NCBI GenBank assembly: GCA_910579185.1
Contig: CAJTTG010000010.1
Location: 29,458-93,457, forward strand
Source of the DNA: an uncultured Muribaculaceae bacterium
GTDB taxonomy: Bacteria; Bacteroidota; Bacteroidia; Bacteroidales; Muribaculaceae
Reading direction: 5' to 3'
DNA length: 64,000 nt
This document shows positions 1 through 8,367 of the stretch, piece by piece. A program made the position numbers and the translations under genes. The first letter of the stretch is position 1, and every line of letters starts with the position of its first letter. The notes below the pieces were generated by a model that worked only from the letters and a program-made list of their open reading frames with translations, did no database searches and was not told the origin of the DNA.

Positions 1-181
1 TCACGGTGTCGCCTTCCTTGAGCACCATTTCTTCATCCTTGGTGCCGTTGCCGGTGGCCATCACTTTGCCTTTCAGGGGCTTTTCTTTGGCGGAATCGGG
101 GATGATGATGCCGCTGACGGTCACTTCTTCAGCCGGGGAGGGCAGAATCACTACTCTGTCTGCTAATGGTTTGATGTTCAT
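1..181 (-). CDS. groES: Co-chaperonin GroES (5' part, cut by window edge)
   Basis: Lid subunit of the GroEL/GroES folding chamber in the cytosol. The first 60 residues are visible, starting MNIKPLADRVVILP and continuing through the mobile-loop region and the KGKVMATGNG segment typical of GroES. The C-terminal third lies beyond position 1, where groEL would be expected to follow (inference). The ATG is the complement of 179-181. About 70 nt upstream of the start lies a symmetric repeat (250-283) that could be a heat-shock control site. Identity is clear from the N-terminal half alone. Confidence 0.95.
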   Translation of the reverse strand, partial: MNIKPLADRVVILPSPAEEVTVSGIIIPDSAKEKPLKGKVMATGNGTKDEEMVLKEGDTV

Positions 182-249
182 GATTGATATGTTTTTTGTG
201 TTATGAGTTTTATTGTTCTGTCGGTTTTATCTGCATAATCCGTGCCAGA

Positions 250-283
250 TGCCAATCCTGTCAGTCCGACTGACAAAATGGCA
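250..283. promoter_or_regulatory. Extended inverted repeat upstream of groES, possible heat-shock operator
   Basis: A perfect repeat TGTCAGT-CCG-ACTGACA (259-275) sits inside a second, outer pair, TGCCA (250-254) and TGGCA (279-283). The double symmetry directly upstream of a chaperonin gene suggests a regulator binding site. It does not match the CIRCE sequence. Its function is inferred only from position and symmetry. Confidence 0.5.
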
Positions 284-315
284 ATGTCGGCAATGTCGGC
301 ATGGCTGCATGGCTG
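282..315. repeat. Two adjacent micro-tandem duplications
   Basis: CAATGTCGG occurs twice in tandem (282-290, 291-299), immediately followed by CATGGCTG twice (300-307, 308-315). They lie between groES and plsC in non-coding sequence. They look like recent slippage products; no function is claimed. Confidence 0.7.
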
Positions 316-380
316 CATGCTCGCCGGTAGATATAACGCCGGAGAGAAGTGAAAGTTGCATCTGGTAGGGAATGTGGCGG

Positions 381-1094
381 TCAGCCGAGCGATTGCTCGA
401 TTATGTCGTGGGTGGTGGTGATCAGCTCGGCCATGTCATGCCCCTCATTGCCGGGGTGGATAGGCTCGTGGATCGTCAGATGGATATGCCCCCAGTGTGG
501 CAGTTTCTTGAACCGGGGCATGACACTGAACGCGCCGTCGATAGTGATGGGGACAACGGGCAGATTGAACTCCTGGGCAAGCATGAACGCGCCGCGTTTG
601 AACTGGCGCATCTTTCCGTCCCATGATCGCGCACCTTCCGGAAAGACCACGAGCGACAGGCCGCCCGACAGCAGTTTTTCCGCACGGTTCATCGTGTGGC
701 GCAGCGCTCCCGGCGATGATTTGTCGACATATACCTGACGGGACACCTCGCATGTGTAGCCAACCAAGGGTATTTTTCTCAGCTGTGACTTCATCATCCA
801 TCGGAAATTATGACCCAGATAGCCGTATATGCTGAAGATATCGTAGGCTCCCTGATGGTTCGCCACGAAAACATAACTTGTGTCCTTTGAGATGTTTTCG
901 CGGCCACTGACTGTGACTTTTACGAGTGTAAGCCAGCAGAATACCTTGCCCCAGATGTGAGCCGGCCAGTAGCCCCACCGGCGGCCGCCGCCCAGTGCGC
1001 AACCGGCGAGAGTGGTCAATGCGGCCAGGACTGTGGCCACCAGCATCAGTGGCAGCATCACCACGATCTGATATATGCGATACAATACGATCAT
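381..1094 (-). CDS. plsC: 1-acyl-sn-glycerol-3-phosphate acyltransferase
   Basis: Transfers an acyl chain to lysophosphatidic acid to give phosphatidic acid, the second acylation of phospholipid synthesis, at the inner membrane. The 237-aa protein has a hydrophobic N-terminal segment (about residues 8-32), the catalytic NH(X4)D motif (N79, H80, D85), the substrate-binding FPEGARS motif at 151-157 and the VPITIDGA block at 181-188. These are the four-block signature of the PlsC family. Its -7 promoter box ends only 4 nt before the ATG, so the mRNA may be leaderless. It is divergent from guaB. A related acyltransferase such as an ornithine-lipid OlsA cannot be excluded. Confidence 0.88.
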   Translation of the reverse strand: MIVLYRIYQIVVMLPLMLVATVLAALTTLAGCALGGGRRWGYWPAHIWGKVFCWLTLVKVTVSGRENISKDTSYVFVANHQGAYDIFSIYGYLGHNFRWMMKSQLRKIPLVGYTCEVSRQVYVDKSSPGALRHTMNRAEKLLSGGLSLVVFPEGARSWDGKMRQFKRGAFMLAQEFNLPVVPITIDGAFSVMPRFKKLPHWGHIHLTIHEPIHPGNEGHDMAELITTTHDIIEQSLG

Positions 1095-1098
1095 GCTG

Positions 1099-1106
1099 CA
1101 AAATTA
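1099..1106 (-). promoter_or_regulatory. -7 element of the plsC promoter
   Basis: TAATTTTG on the minus strand fits the Bacteroidetes -7 consensus TAnnTTTG. A TTGG lies 19 bp upstream, three of four matches to the -33 TTTG. The box ends 4 nt before the start codon, so transcription should begin at or next to the ATG. Confidence 0.6.
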
Positions 1107-1161
1107 ACATGACATGTCGGAAAAACCAACATCGAATGTGAAAAAATCGGAGAAAAATGAT

Positions 1162-1169
1162 TATCTTTG
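1162..1169 (+). promoter_or_regulatory. -7 element of the guaB promoter
   Basis: TATCTTTG matches TAnnTTTG. It lies 42 nt before the guaB start. No TTTG is present at the usual -33 distance, so the match is to the -7 box only. Confidence 0.5.
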
Positions 1170-1211
1170 CATGCAATAATTCAACAACGTTAATCTTATC
1201 ATATAAGCCGT

Positions 1212-2690
1212 ATGTCGTTTATTGCTGAAAAAGTGAAAATGGACGGGCTGACGTTCGACGACGTCCTTCTGATCCCGGCCTATTCCGAAGTGCTACCTCG
1301 GGATGTTAAATTATCCACCAAGTTTTCGCGTAGAATCACCCTCAATGTGCCTCTTGTTTCGGCCGCTATGGACACCGTGACTGAGGCAGCGATGGCTATT
1401 GCCATTGCCCGTGAAGGCGGTATCGGTGTGATCCACAAGAATATGAGCATTGAAGAGCAGGCGCGTCAGGTGCATGCCGTGAAGCGTGCTGAAAACGGCA
1501 TGATCTATGATCCCGTGACCATCAAGCGCGGATCGACCGTGGCCGATGCCCTTGCAATCATGGAAGAGTATCATATCGGTGGAATTCCTGTTGTCGACGA
1601 CGATCGCCGTCTTCTGGGTATCGTGACCAACCGCGACCTCCGTTTTGAACGCGATCTCAACCGTCAGATCGACGAGGTGATGACCTCGGAGGGACTGGTG
1701 ACAACCAATCAGTCGACCGATCTTGAGGAAGCCGCCGATATTCTTCAGCGTCACAAAATCGAAAAACTTCCCGTTGTCGACTCCGATGGCCGTCTGATCG
1801 GTCTTGTGACATATAAGGACATCACCAAGGCTAAGGACAAACCCAATGCATGCAAGGACGAGCTTGGCCGTCTGCGCGTGGCAGCCGGTGTCGGAGTGAC
1901 CGCCGACAGCATGCAGCGTGTCGACGCTCTTGTTGAAGCCGGTGTCGATGCGATCGTGATCGATACTGCCCATGGTCATAGCCGCGGCGTTGTCGGCGTG
2001 CTTGAAGCCGTGAAGGCAAAATATCCTCAGATCGATGTTGTTGTAGGCAATATCGCTACTGGCGATGCCGCCCGTTATCTCGTTGATCATGGCGCCGACG
2101 GCGTTAAGGTCGGAATCGGTCCGGGCTCGATCTGTACAACCCGTGTCATTGCCGGTGTGGGAGTGCCCCAGCTTTCGGCTGTCTATGATGTTGCAAAGGC
2201 ATTGAAAGGCACAGGTGTGCCTCTGATCGCTGATGGTGGTATCCGTTATTCAGGCGATATAGTGAAAGCTCTTGCCGCAGGTGCCTACAGCGTTATGCTC
2301 GGTGGTATGCTTGCTGGCGTGGAGGAATCTCCCGGCGATACCATTATATATAATGGTAGAAAATACAAGGCATATCGTGGCATGGGTTCGCTCGAGGCTA
2401 TGGAGAAAGGTTCGAAAGACCGCTATTTCCAGGCCAATGAGTCGGATGTCAAGAAGCTTGTGCCGGAAGGCATCGCTGCCCGTGTGCCCTACAAAGGAAG
2501 CCTCTATGAAGTGACATACCAGATGCTCGGTGGTCTGCGTGCCGGAATGGGTTACTGCGGTGCTGCTGATATAGAGCGTCTGCATGATGCCAAGTTCACG
2601 CGCATCACCAATGCCGGTGTCGCCGAGAGCCATCCCCATGATGTGGCCATAACAAGCGAGGCTCCCAATTATAGCTCGTCCAACCGTTGA
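1212..2690 (+). CDS. guaB: Inosine-5'-monophosphate dehydrogenase
   Basis: Oxidises IMP to XMP with NAD, the committed step of guanine nucleotide synthesis, as a cytosolic tetramer. The 492-aa protein has the full family length. The TIM barrel is split by a CBS pair at about residues 97-205, which usually senses adenine and guanine nucleotides. The catalytic loop GPGSICTTR carries the nucleophile C308, and the mobile-flap region around YRGMGSLEAM is intact. It has its own promoter and a strong terminator downstream, so it is probably monocistronic, divergent from plsC. Confidence 0.97.
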   Translation: MSFIAEKVKMDGLTFDDVLLIPAYSEVLPRDVKLSTKFSRRITLNVPLVSAAMDTVTEAAMAIAIAREGGIGVIHKNMSIEEQARQVHAVKRAENGMIYDPVTIKRGSTVADALAIMEEYHIGGIPVVDDDRRLLGIVTNRDLRFERDLNRQIDEVMTSEGLVTTNQSTDLEEAADILQRHKIEKLPVVDSDGRLIGLVTYKDITKAKDKPNACKDELGRLRVAAGVGVTADSMQRVDALVEAGVDAIVIDTAHGHSRGVVGVLEAVKAKYPQIDVVVGNIATGDAARYLVDHGADGVKVGIGPGSICTTRVIAGVGVPQLSAVYDVAKALKGTGVPLIADGGIRYSGDIVKALAAGAYSVMLGGMLAGVEESPGDTIIYNGRKYKAYRGMGSLEAMEKGSKDRYFQANESDVKKLVPEGIAARVPYKGSLYEVTYQMLGGLRAGMGYCGAADIERLHDAKFTRITNAGVAESHPHDVAITSEAPNYSSSNR

Positions 2691-2730
2691 TTCCAGCCGG
2701 GTTTAGCCCGGATCAGATCACTCCGAATAA

Positions 2731-2787
2731 GCACGGATATGTAATAAAACGCCATGGCGTTACGTTATATATCCGTGCGCTTTTTTT
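2731..2787 (+). terminator. Intrinsic terminator of guaB
   Basis: GCACGGATAT (2731-2740) pairs with ATATCCGTGC (2769-2778), enclosing a palindromic AACGCCATGGCGTT. Seven T residues follow at 2781-2787. It separates guaB from the parvulin operon. Confidence 0.85.
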
Positions 2788-2818
2788 GCGCACCGATTGA
2801 ATCTCTCTGATTATTGAT

Positions 2819-4747
2819 ATGAAAAAAACAGCTTTGTTTGCCATTGCCGCGCTTATCGTGGCACCGGCGTCGATTTTCGCAGGACATAACAGCAATGTGG
2901 ATCCCACGGTGATGACGGTGGGCGGACGCGATGTACGCCTCAGTGAGTTTGAGTATCTATACAAGAAAAATAATGCCCAGCTGTCGGCCGATATGACGTT
3001 GGATGCTTATATCGACATGTTTGTCAACTATAAGCTCAAAGTCTGCGCGGCTATGGATGCCGGGATTGACACGATGGCCTCATATCGTCGCGACATGGCC
3101 ATGTATGCCGATGAACTTGCGGCTCCCTACATGATTGACCGCGAGATGACTGATTCGCTGGTGGCTGCGGCCTATAGCCATTGCCAAAGTGTCCTGTCGA
3201 TTCGCCATCTGCTGCTGCCGTCAAAAACTGATTTGCGCGATGAGGTGGCGCAACGTGCGTTTGCCGACAGCCTGCGTTCGGCAGCTGTTGCCGGAGCTGA
3301 TTTCGAGGCTATGATCAGAGAGTATTCGGTTGATCCCTCCGCCAAGAGGCTCAGTGGACGTATGATGCTTTCAGGAATGTTCTCTCCATACGAATTTGAG
3401 GATATGGCCAACCGTACGGCACCGGGTGAGTTCTCGCCGGTGTTCGCCACGCGTTTCGGGCTTCATCTTATCCGTGTCGACGAGTGTATCAAGAACCCCG
3501 GAGAGATCAAGACGCGTCACATACTCAAACGTTTTGCTCCCGGCGACTCCATTCAGGCTGCCAAGGCGTTGGCTGCTGTCGATTCGTTGCGTGGTGTGAT
3601 TCTATCCGGTGCCGATTTCGCCTCTGTGGCGTCAGCGGAAACCGACGATCCCTCGGGGCGTCAGACCGGCGGAGATCTGCCATGGTTCGGACTCGGCCGC
3701 ATGGTGTCGGAGTTTGAAGAGGCTGCATACTCTCTTTCCGATGGCGAGCTGTCGGTTCCCGTGAGAACTGATTTCGGCTATCACCTGATATTGCGCGAGG
3801 CTTCAAGGCAAGTGCTTCCGCTCGATTCCGTGCGGGAGAATCTCGAACAGGGCATCATGCGTGACGGACGTTCGGAATTGGTGGCTCGTCGCGCTGTTGA
3901 CCGTTATGCGGCGCAGAGCAATTCGCGTATCAATGACAAGACTACGAAAAAGGTGCGTGGTGTGTTGGAAAAATGCAAAGGTCTCAACGACCGTTCCCGT
4001 CAGAAAATAGCCGGATTGAAAGATGCCGCGTTTGTAGTGGATGGTGTTGGGGTTGCCCCGGCGGAAATCATGCCGGCTATCGCTGCCGACTGTAATAGTG
4101 TGGATTCGGCAATGCTGCTCTATGTGTCGGCTGTCGACGCGCGTTTTGTGGCTGTCGCCGGAGAACGTATGAGAGCAACTCTGGCAGATCGTGAACCCGG
4201 TTATCGGAATCTGTACAACGAGTATTCCGACGGCATGCTGCTGTATGAGATCAGCAACAGCAAGGTGTGGGATCGCGCCAATGTCGATGTGGAGGGACTG
4301 GAAGCATATTTTCAGAATCATCGCGATGATTATAAATGGGATTGTCCACATTACAAAGGATATGTTGTCAGCGCGGAGTCCGATTCAATCGCATCAGCTG
4401 CCGCTGATTATCTGTCCGGGCTTGATGTGGATGCGTCGGCCTATGTAACGGAGCTTCGCAAACGTTTCGGCACTACCGCAAAGATCGAACGGGTTATAAC
4501 GGCAAAGGGTGCAAGCCCGATTGTTGACTATATTGCTTTCGGTGGGGATATGCCCGAGGCTGGCGACCGCTGGAAAGCATTCCGCCCGTTCCGTGGAGAG
4601 GTGGCCGAGCAGCCGGCGTCGGCGATGGATGTCAAAGGAGCTGTCGGTGTTGACTATCAGCAATATCTGGAGGATCAGTGGCTTCGCGAATTGCATGAGA
4701 AATATAGCGTCAACGTTGATAGAGAGCTGATAAAATCGCGCCTCTGA
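2819..4747 (+). CDS. Periplasmic peptidyl-prolyl isomerase with two parvulin domains
   Basis: Predicted envelope foldase that isomerises X-Pro bonds in exported proteins. The 642-aa product has a signal peptide (residues 1-22) ending in SIFAG, a SurA-type helical N-terminal region, and two rotamase (PpiC) domains at about 120-220 and 230-335. Conserved elements are visible, such as RHLLLPS, GLHLIRVD and GYHLILRE. The last 300 residues are not recognisable beyond a resemblance to Bacteroidetes SurA/PpiD relatives. It leads a group with a second SurA-like gene and the OstA-like gene, an outer-membrane assembly context. The paralogue that is the functional SurA cannot be decided from sequence. 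Confidence 0.85.
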   Translation: MKKTALFAIAALIVAPASIFAGHNSNVDPTVMTVGGRDVRLSEFEYLYKKNNAQLSADMTLDAYIDMFVNYKLKVCAAMDAGIDTMASYRRDMAMYADELAAPYMIDREMTDSLVAAAYSHCQSVLSIRHLLLPSKTDLRDEVAQRAFADSLRSAAVAGADFEAMIREYSVDPSAKRLSGRMMLSGMFSPYEFEDMANRTAPGEFSPVFATRFGLHLIRVDECIKNPGEIKTRHILKRFAPGDSIQAAKALAAVDSLRGVILSGADFASVASAETDDPSGRQTGGDLPWFGLGRMVSEFEEAAYSLSDGELSVPVRTDFGYHLILREASRQVLPLDSVRENLEQGIMRDGRSELVARRAVDRYAAQSNSRINDKTTKKVRGVLEKCKGLNDRSRQKIAGLKDAAFVVDGVGVAPAEIMPAIAADCNSVDSAMLLYVSAVDARFVAVAGERMRATLADREPGYRNLYNEYSDGMLLYEISNSKVWDRANVDVEGLEAYFQNHRDDYKWDCPHYKGYVVSAESDSIASAAADYLSGLDVDASAYVTELRKRFGTTAKIERVITAKGASPIVDYIAFGGDMPEAGDRWKAFRPFRGEVAEQPASAMDVKGAVGVDYQQYLEDQWLRELHEKYSVNVDRELIKSRL

Positions 4748-4801
4748 TGCGTTTTTGTCCACGATCGCAGTCTGTTTAGAGTATTTTTGCATTTGTGATA
4801 G

Positions 4802-4831
4802 TTTGCGAGTGAGCAAAAATTCGTAATTTTG
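4802..4831 (+). promoter_or_regulatory. Possible promoter of the second parvulin gene
   Basis: TTTG (4802-4805) is followed after 18 bp by TAATTTTG (4824-4831). A second -7-like box, TATTTTTG, lies at 4782-4789. Either could serve the SurA-like gene starting at 4869. The 121-bp gap after the preceding gene makes an internal promoter plausible. Confidence 0.45.
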
Positions 4832-4868
4832 GCGAGATAAACCATTTGCAAATAAAAAAATAACAAAA

Positions 4869-6239
4869 GTGAATTTCATCAGATACGCGGCGCTGGCGCT
4901 CTATTCTATTGTCGGACTGGCCGCCGCAGCACAGAACAATATAGCCGAAGAAGTGGCGTGGGTGGTAGGTGACCAGCCGATCTGGAAATCGGAGATCGAG
5001 GAGCAGTACAACAACATGCAATATGAGAAAGTGTCGCTCAACGGTGACCCGTACTGCCTGATCCCGGAACAGATGGCCATAGAGAAACTATATCTCCATC
5101 AGGCCGATATCGACACGGTGACAGTGCCCGACGCTTCTGTTATGGCGGAAGTGGATGCGCGTCTCAACTTCTATATCACCCAGCTAGGATCCCGTGAGAA
5201 AATGGAGCAGTATTTCCGCAAATCCATGCCGGAGATGCGTGAGCAGATGGTTGATATGGTGCGCAACTCCTATCGTGTGCGCAGCGTGCAGCAGTCGCTG
5301 ACCAAGGATATCAAGGCCACGCCGTCGGAGGTGCGCAGATATTACGATTCCCTGTCGCAGGACAGCATACCCTTTGTCCCGCTGCAGGTTGAGGTTCAAA
5401 TTCTTACGTTGAATCCGGTCATCCCCCGTCAGGAGATCGAGGATGTGAAAGCACGTTTGCGTGACTTCTCGGATCGTGTGACAAAGGGTGAGAGCGAGTT
5501 CTCCACGCTTGCCATCCTCTACAGTGAGGACAAAGAAAGCGGAATGCGTGGCGGCGAGATCGGCTTCCTTGGCCGTGCCCAGCTCGATCCTGAATATGCT
5601 GCGGTGGCTTTTAACCTCAACGATCCCAAAAAAGTCTCCAAAATAGTCGAGAGCCAGTATGGCTATCATATCATACAGTTGATCGAGAAGCGTGGCGACC
5701 GCATCAACACACGTCATATTCTGTTGCGTCCCAAAGTGTCCGACAAGGATCTGACCGATGCCGTTAACCGACTCGATTCTGTACGCTCGGATATCGTGGA
5801 CAGCAATAAATTCACTTTTGAACAGGCTGTGGCCTATCTGTCGCAGGACAAGGACACTCACAACAACCGTGGTATCATGGTGAATCAGCAGAACGGCACT
5901 CCGCGTTTCGAGATGGCCGATCTGCCTCAGGAGGTTGCCAAGATGGTAAATGGCCTTGAAGTAGGAGAGATCTCCAAGCCTTTTGTCATGATCGATCCCA
6001 AGCTCAACCGCGAGGTGGTTGCCATGGTGAAACTTTCGAACCGCATTGACGGCCACAAGGCTAACATGGCCGAGGACTATCAGAAAATCAAGGATATGTT
6101 CGAGGAAAAACAGCGTGAGGAACTCCTGAAACGCTGGCTCGAGAACAAGATCAAGGATACATACGTGAGAATTGAGGAAGGCTGGCGAAACTGTGACTTC
6201 ACCCACAACGGCTGGATCAAAGACTCATCAAAGAAATAA
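4869..6239 (+). CDS. SurA-like periplasmic chaperone / peptidyl-prolyl isomerase
   Basis: Predicted chaperone guiding outer-membrane proteins through the periplasm. The 456-aa protein starts with GTG at 4869; no in-frame ATG lies early enough to keep the signal peptide (residues 1-21, ending AAAAQ). The N-terminal IAEEVAWVVGDQPIWKSEIE segment is typical of SurA. Two parvulin domains follow at about 175-275 and 280-385, with GYHIIQLIEKRGD and NTRHILLRPK elements. Length and layout match E. coli SurA (428 aa) better than those of the upstream paralogue. It lies 17 nt before the OstA-like gene, so the two are probably co-transcribed. Confidence 0.9.
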   Translation: MNFIRYAALALYSIVGLAAAAQNNIAEEVAWVVGDQPIWKSEIEEQYNNMQYEKVSLNGDPYCLIPEQMAIEKLYLHQADIDTVTVPDASVMAEVDARLNFYITQLGSREKMEQYFRKSMPEMREQMVDMVRNSYRVRSVQQSLTKDIKATPSEVRRYYDSLSQDSIPFVPLQVEVQILTLNPVIPRQEIEDVKARLRDFSDRVTKGESEFSTLAILYSEDKESGMRGGEIGFLGRAQLDPEYAAVAFNLNDPKKVSKIVESQYGYHIIQLIEKRGDRINTRHILLRPKVSDKDLTDAVNRLDSVRSDIVDSNKFTFEQAVAYLSQDKDTHNNRGIMVNQQNGTPRFEMADLPQEVAKMVNGLEVGEISKPFVMIDPKLNREVVAMVKLSNRIDGHKANMAEDYQKIKDMFEEKQREELLKRWLENKIKDTYVRIEEGWRNCDFTHNGWIKDSSKK

Positions 6240-6256
6240 CTCCCTCTGAAAAAAAT

Positions 6257-8224
6257 ATGTCTCGTAGAGATACTGACCATAAAGGTTCGTGGCCGCTAAA
6301 GATTTTGGCGGCCGCTTGCATTTCATTGTTTCTTGTGCCCACAATCCTGCTGGCATCGCCGCAGTCGGCCAAGACATCCAAGCCGGCGCAGAAAACAGCT
6401 GCCGGCCAGCAGCGCGTGAAGCCGCAGATCCCGACAGCCGATCACAGCCAGACCAACAAGGTGTTTCTCGAACATGCCGATCTGTTGCGTTATGAGCAGC
6501 AGTTCGGAGTAGGAGCCGAGGATCAGTATCAGGTGCTGACCGGAAATGTCAAGCTCCGCAAAGGAGGAATGTACATGTACTGCGACAGTGCATATCTATA
6601 CGAAGCCACCAACTCCATAGAGGCCTTCGGAAATGTGCGCATGGAGCAGGGCGACACTCTGTTTGTCAACGCGGATTATCTCGACTACAACGGCCTGATC
6701 GAAGAGGCTGTGCTATATGCCGATGCCGGAAAGAAAGTCAGACTCCGCAACCGGGAGGTGACGCTCACAACAGATATTTTCCACTACGACATGGCCAATG
6801 AGATCGGTTATTACGATGTCGGCGGCGAGTTGACCGACAAGCAGAACAAATTGACATCGCTTGAAGGTGAGTACTATCCGCAGACCAAAGACGCGTATTT
6901 CAATTTCGATGTGCATCTGACCAGCCGCCGCGACAACGATGTGCTGTATATCAATACCGACTCTCTTGAATACAACACGGCCACCCATATAGCAGAACTG
7001 GTGAGCGAAAGCGAGATCATCAACTCCGACGGCACTATCTACACCTCATCCGGAACCTACAATACCAACAGCGGACAGGCCGATCTTTTCAAACGCTCCA
7101 CCGTTCATACCCGTCGCGGAAACACTCTGACCGGTGATACCCTCTATTACGACCGTCAGAAACAGTATGGTGAAGCGTTCGGCAATATGGTTTTGACCGA
7201 TTCTGCCCGTCAAAGCGCCCTGTTCGGCGACTATGGTTTCTATGACGAAGTGCGCGACAGCGCATTTGTCACGGGTAGGGCTCTCGGCAAGGAATATTCC
7301 AAGGGGGATACACTCTATCTCCATGGCGACACCATCATTGCCTATGTGGATCTCGTGGATTCGACCAAAGTCACCAACGTGTTTCATCGGGTGCGCTTCT
7401 ATCGCTATGATGTCCAGGGTCTGTGCGATTCGCTCAGCATGACGGAGCGCGACTCGATCATCTACATGTATCGATCCCCGATCATCTGGAGCGGCGAGCG
7501 TCAGATATTCGGCAATCAGATCAATGCCCACATGGCTGATTCGACGATCGACTGGGCGCGTCTGCCGCTGACCGGTATGATGTCCGAGCATATTGCCGAG
7601 GATTGTTACGATCAGCTGAGCGGACTTGATGTGACGGTCTGGTTCTCTGACTCAACGGTCAGACGCATGTATGTGGAGGGCAACGTCCAGCTCATCGGCT
7701 TCCCGATGGAGAGCGATTCGACCTACAACAAATACGTCTATGTGGAAAGCAGCTACATGGATTCCTATTTCGACAACAATTCTATCGAGAGCATACATTT
7801 CTGGCCTGAGACCACATCAAAAGTCACGCCCCTTTATCTGGCCAAACGAAACAGCTATTTCCTGCCCAAGTTCAAGTGGTATGAGGATATCCGCCCACGG
7901 TCGCCGGAAGATGTATTCTCGATGCCTGAAGAGATGCTTGAGCTTTTCCGTCAGGCCGATCCTATCGTGCCGACATCTAAAGGGCCGAATGAGCCGAAAC
8001 GTGAAAGCAACAAGCCGAATCCGAATGCTCCTGCTCCATCACGAGAGATGGATCTGAAACCGGAAGCCCGGATGCCGCGTGACGGTGGTGACGGTCGTCC
8101 GCCTAAACCGGAATTGACAGGTGGGCTTCAGCCTGAAGTCCCGACTATTGAGTCTTCTCCGGCGGAACCGGAATCTGAGCCTTTGGCTGAACCTGCTGAG
8201 AACGAGGCGGATAAACTTGACTGA
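6257..8224 (+). CDS. OstA-like (LptA/LptD N-domain family) protein
   Basis: Probably part of lipopolysaccharide transport to, or assembly at, the outer membrane. The 655-aa protein has an N-terminal membrane segment (about 13-33) and then repeated beta-strand units such as YLYEATNSIEAFGNVRMEQG and LEGEYYPQTKDAYFNF, characteristic of the OstA beta-jellyroll that binds LPS in LptA and LptD. There is no LptD-type C-terminal barrel. Instead the last 90 residues are rich in Pro and Glu and probably disordered. The gene order SurA-OstA-mutL supports an envelope role. It could be a periplasmic bridge component; the exact step is inferred. Confidence 0.8.
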   Translation: MSRRDTDHKGSWPLKILAAACISLFLVPTILLASPQSAKTSKPAQKTAAGQQRVKPQIPTADHSQTNKVFLEHADLLRYEQQFGVGAEDQYQVLTGNVKLRKGGMYMYCDSAYLYEATNSIEAFGNVRMEQGDTLFVNADYLDYNGLIEEAVLYADAGKKVRLRNREVTLTTDIFHYDMANEIGYYDVGGELTDKQNKLTSLEGEYYPQTKDAYFNFDVHLTSRRDNDVLYINTDSLEYNTATHIAELVSESEIINSDGTIYTSSGTYNTNSGQADLFKRSTVHTRRGNTLTGDTLYYDRQKQYGEAFGNMVLTDSARQSALFGDYGFYDEVRDSAFVTGRALGKEYSKGDTLYLHGDTIIAYVDLVDSTKVTNVFHRVRFYRYDVQGLCDSLSMTERDSIIYMYRSPIIWSGERQIFGNQINAHMADSTIDWARLPLTGMMSEHIAEDCYDQLSGLDVTVWFSDSTVRRMYVEGNVQLIGFPMESDSTYNKYVYVESSYMDSYFDNNSIESIHFWPETTSKVTPLYLAKRNSYFLPKFKWYEDIRPRSPEDVFSMPEEMLELFRQADPIVPTSKGPNEPKRESNKPNPNAPAPSREMDLKPEARMPRDGGDGRPPKPELTGGLQPEVPTIESSPAEPESEPLAEPAENEADKLD

Positions 8225-8278
8225 AAAAAGTTATCAACATCTTATTGACATTATCAACAATTGCTGTTGAAACAGCAG

Positions 8279-8310
8279 TTTGCCGCGGCGGACTATCTGT
8301 TGTAACTTTG
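8279..8310 (+). promoter_or_regulatory. mutL promoter
   Basis: TTTG (8279-8282), a 20-bp spacer and TAACTTTG (8303-8310) give a full match to the Bacteroidetes -33/-7 consensus. The ATG at 8368 is 57 nt further on. A hairpin, TTGCTGT-TGAA-ACAGCAG, immediately precedes the -33 box and may be a weak terminator for the upstream operon. Confidence 0.75.
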
Positions 8311-8367
8311 TGGGTCGAATAAGAGGGCTGTCATAAGTTGCCCTGTAAGTAACCCACAAACAAACTC

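Noticed and set aside
320..346. Hairpin CTC-CCGG/CCGG-GAG downstream of plsC as a terminator
   Set aside because: The stem is interrupted and no T-run follows in the direction of plsC transcription.
1311..2090. 259-codon frame on the minus strand opposite guaB
   Set aside because: Shadow of guaB; composition biased to His, Thr and Ile with no domain.
5184..6206. 340-codon frame on the minus strand opposite the SurA-like gene
   Set aside because: Complement of a confident gene with strong codon bias; no start context or homologous features.
8231..8260. Two TTATCAACA sequences 20 bp apart, resembling DnaA boxes
   Set aside because: Each differs from TTATCCACA by one base, there are only two, and no dnaA, dnaN or AT-rich unwinding region is near, so an origin is not supported.
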